Shown piece by piece: positions 23,199 through 23,619 of a stretch of DNA of 23,619 bases. Origin of the DNA: Actinobacteria bacterium UBA912 (GTDB taxonomy: Bacteria; Actinomycetota; Coriobacteriia; Anaerosomatales; UBA912); NCBI GenBank assembly GCA_002293965.1, contig DBEG01000158.1, positions 1 to 23,619 of the forward strand, given 5' to 3'. A program made the translations under genes and the position numbers. The notes beneath the pieces were generated by a model, which ran no database searches, was not told where the DNA came from, and saw nothing but the letters and a program-made list of their open reading frames with translations. The number at the start of each line of letters is the position of its first letter. Position 1 is the stretch's first letter.

Positions 23199-23619
23199 TC
23201 AAAAGATCATCGTCATTAGCGTTCCCTCATGGACTTCTATTCTAGCACCACTTGTCTCTGTCACGTTACTGATACCCAAAGACGAGAGCTCTGGTATCTG
23301 GCCCCTGAGCAATGGAAAGCGAAACCCCACCATGGTAACAACAGCGCCCCCCGGTCCCGCCAACAGCGATACTCTGCGACCCTCTTCAGGCACTTCCAGA
23401 CGATTGCGGGAGTGTTCACTCATGATATAGCCTTCGAATTCCGGACTCCAGAACATCAGTGAAATCGCGGGTGTTCTCCATGCCGTACCGAGAGTAGCAA
23501 TCGTGTGGTCGAGTCTTCCTGACAACGCACAGAGAACGGTTGCCGTTGTGAATCCCAAGGCAACTGCATGTTGGAGCGCGATATCAAGGTCACTTTCGTC
23601 CTTATCAACCGGAAGAGCG
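23199..23619 (-). CDS. thiN: Thiamine pyrophosphokinase, 5' part cut by window edge
   Basis: This enzyme transfers pyrophosphate from ATP to thiamine, making the cofactor thiamine diphosphate. The last 139 residues are visible, with the frame running off the window. They show the family motif LPVDKDESDLDIALQHA (ligand-binding K, D and E/S/D residues) followed by LSGRLDHTIATLG, where G-R-L-D-H is the active-site signature. The C-terminal beta domain ends in GTLMTMIF. Complete members have about 200-220 residues, so roughly a third is missing. In B. subtilis the same gene (yloS) also lies near rpmB. Confidence 0.92.
   Translation of the reverse strand, partial: ALPVDKDESDLDIALQHAVALGFTTATVLCALSGRLDHTIATLGTAWRTPAISLMFWSPEFEGYIMSEHSRNRLEVPEEGRRVSLLAGPGGAVVTMVGFRFPLLRGQIPELSSLGISNVTETSGARIEVHEGTLMTMIF

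Noticed and set aside
1..23619. CRISPR array, tRNA, rRNA, insertion sequence, prophage or toxin-antitoxin genes
   Set aside because: No regularly spaced repeats, no cloverleaf candidates, no transposase or integrase motifs were seen; almost all bases are covered by core genes.

Overview
The window is a gene-dense stretch of core bacterial chromosome. All genes but one lie on the minus strand, with spacers from 4-base overlaps to a largest gap of 172 bases. GC content is fairly high by eye, about 55-60%. The gene order resembles the Bacillus subtilis rpmB-yloU-yloV-recG-plsX-fab-rnc-smc-ftsY-ffh region. The FabK-type enoyl reductase, the DUF177-rpmF-plsX-fabH-fabK-fabD-fabG-acpP-fabF order and the GC content suggest a deep-branching actinobacterium such as a Coriobacteriia-like lineage. 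That placement is an inference; a high-GC Firmicute cannot be excluded.

Reading along the minus strand (right to left): a thiamine pyrophosphokinase gene (thiN) cut by the window edge; a GAF plus HD-GYP protein with a damaged metal-binding motif; rpmB (L28), the only plus-strand gene; then, divergent from rpmB, an Asp23 protein, fakA and a degV/fakB-like gene (fatty-acid kinase pair), recG, rsmD, coaD, a coiled-coil protein and a DUF177/YceD protein. A likely promoter then precedes rpmF (L32), plsX, fabH, fabK, fabD, fabG, acpP, a second FabK-family flavoprotein with a four-cysteine cluster, and fabF. The run ends with rnc, smc, ftsY, lepB and ffh (cut by the left edge).

The genes form four linked modules: fatty-acid supply (de novo FAS-II, plus FakA/FakB and PlsX feeding acyl-phosphate to phospholipid synthesis), ribosome parts and rRNA or RNA processing (L28, L32, YceD-like, RsmD, RNase III), chromosome maintenance (SMC, RecG), and protein export (FtsY, LepB, Ffh). 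Many junctions are ATGA or TGATG overlaps, which implies translational coupling.

I found no mobile element, CRISPR array, tRNA, rRNA or prophage. No gene-free stretch exceeds 300 bases. I do not see a new multi-gene system. The observations most worth a second look are the cysteine-cluster FabK paralogue inside the fab operon (possibly FabX/UfaA-like), the degenerate HD-GYP protein inserted in a conserved gene order, and overlapping back-to-back promoters between asp23 and rpmB.
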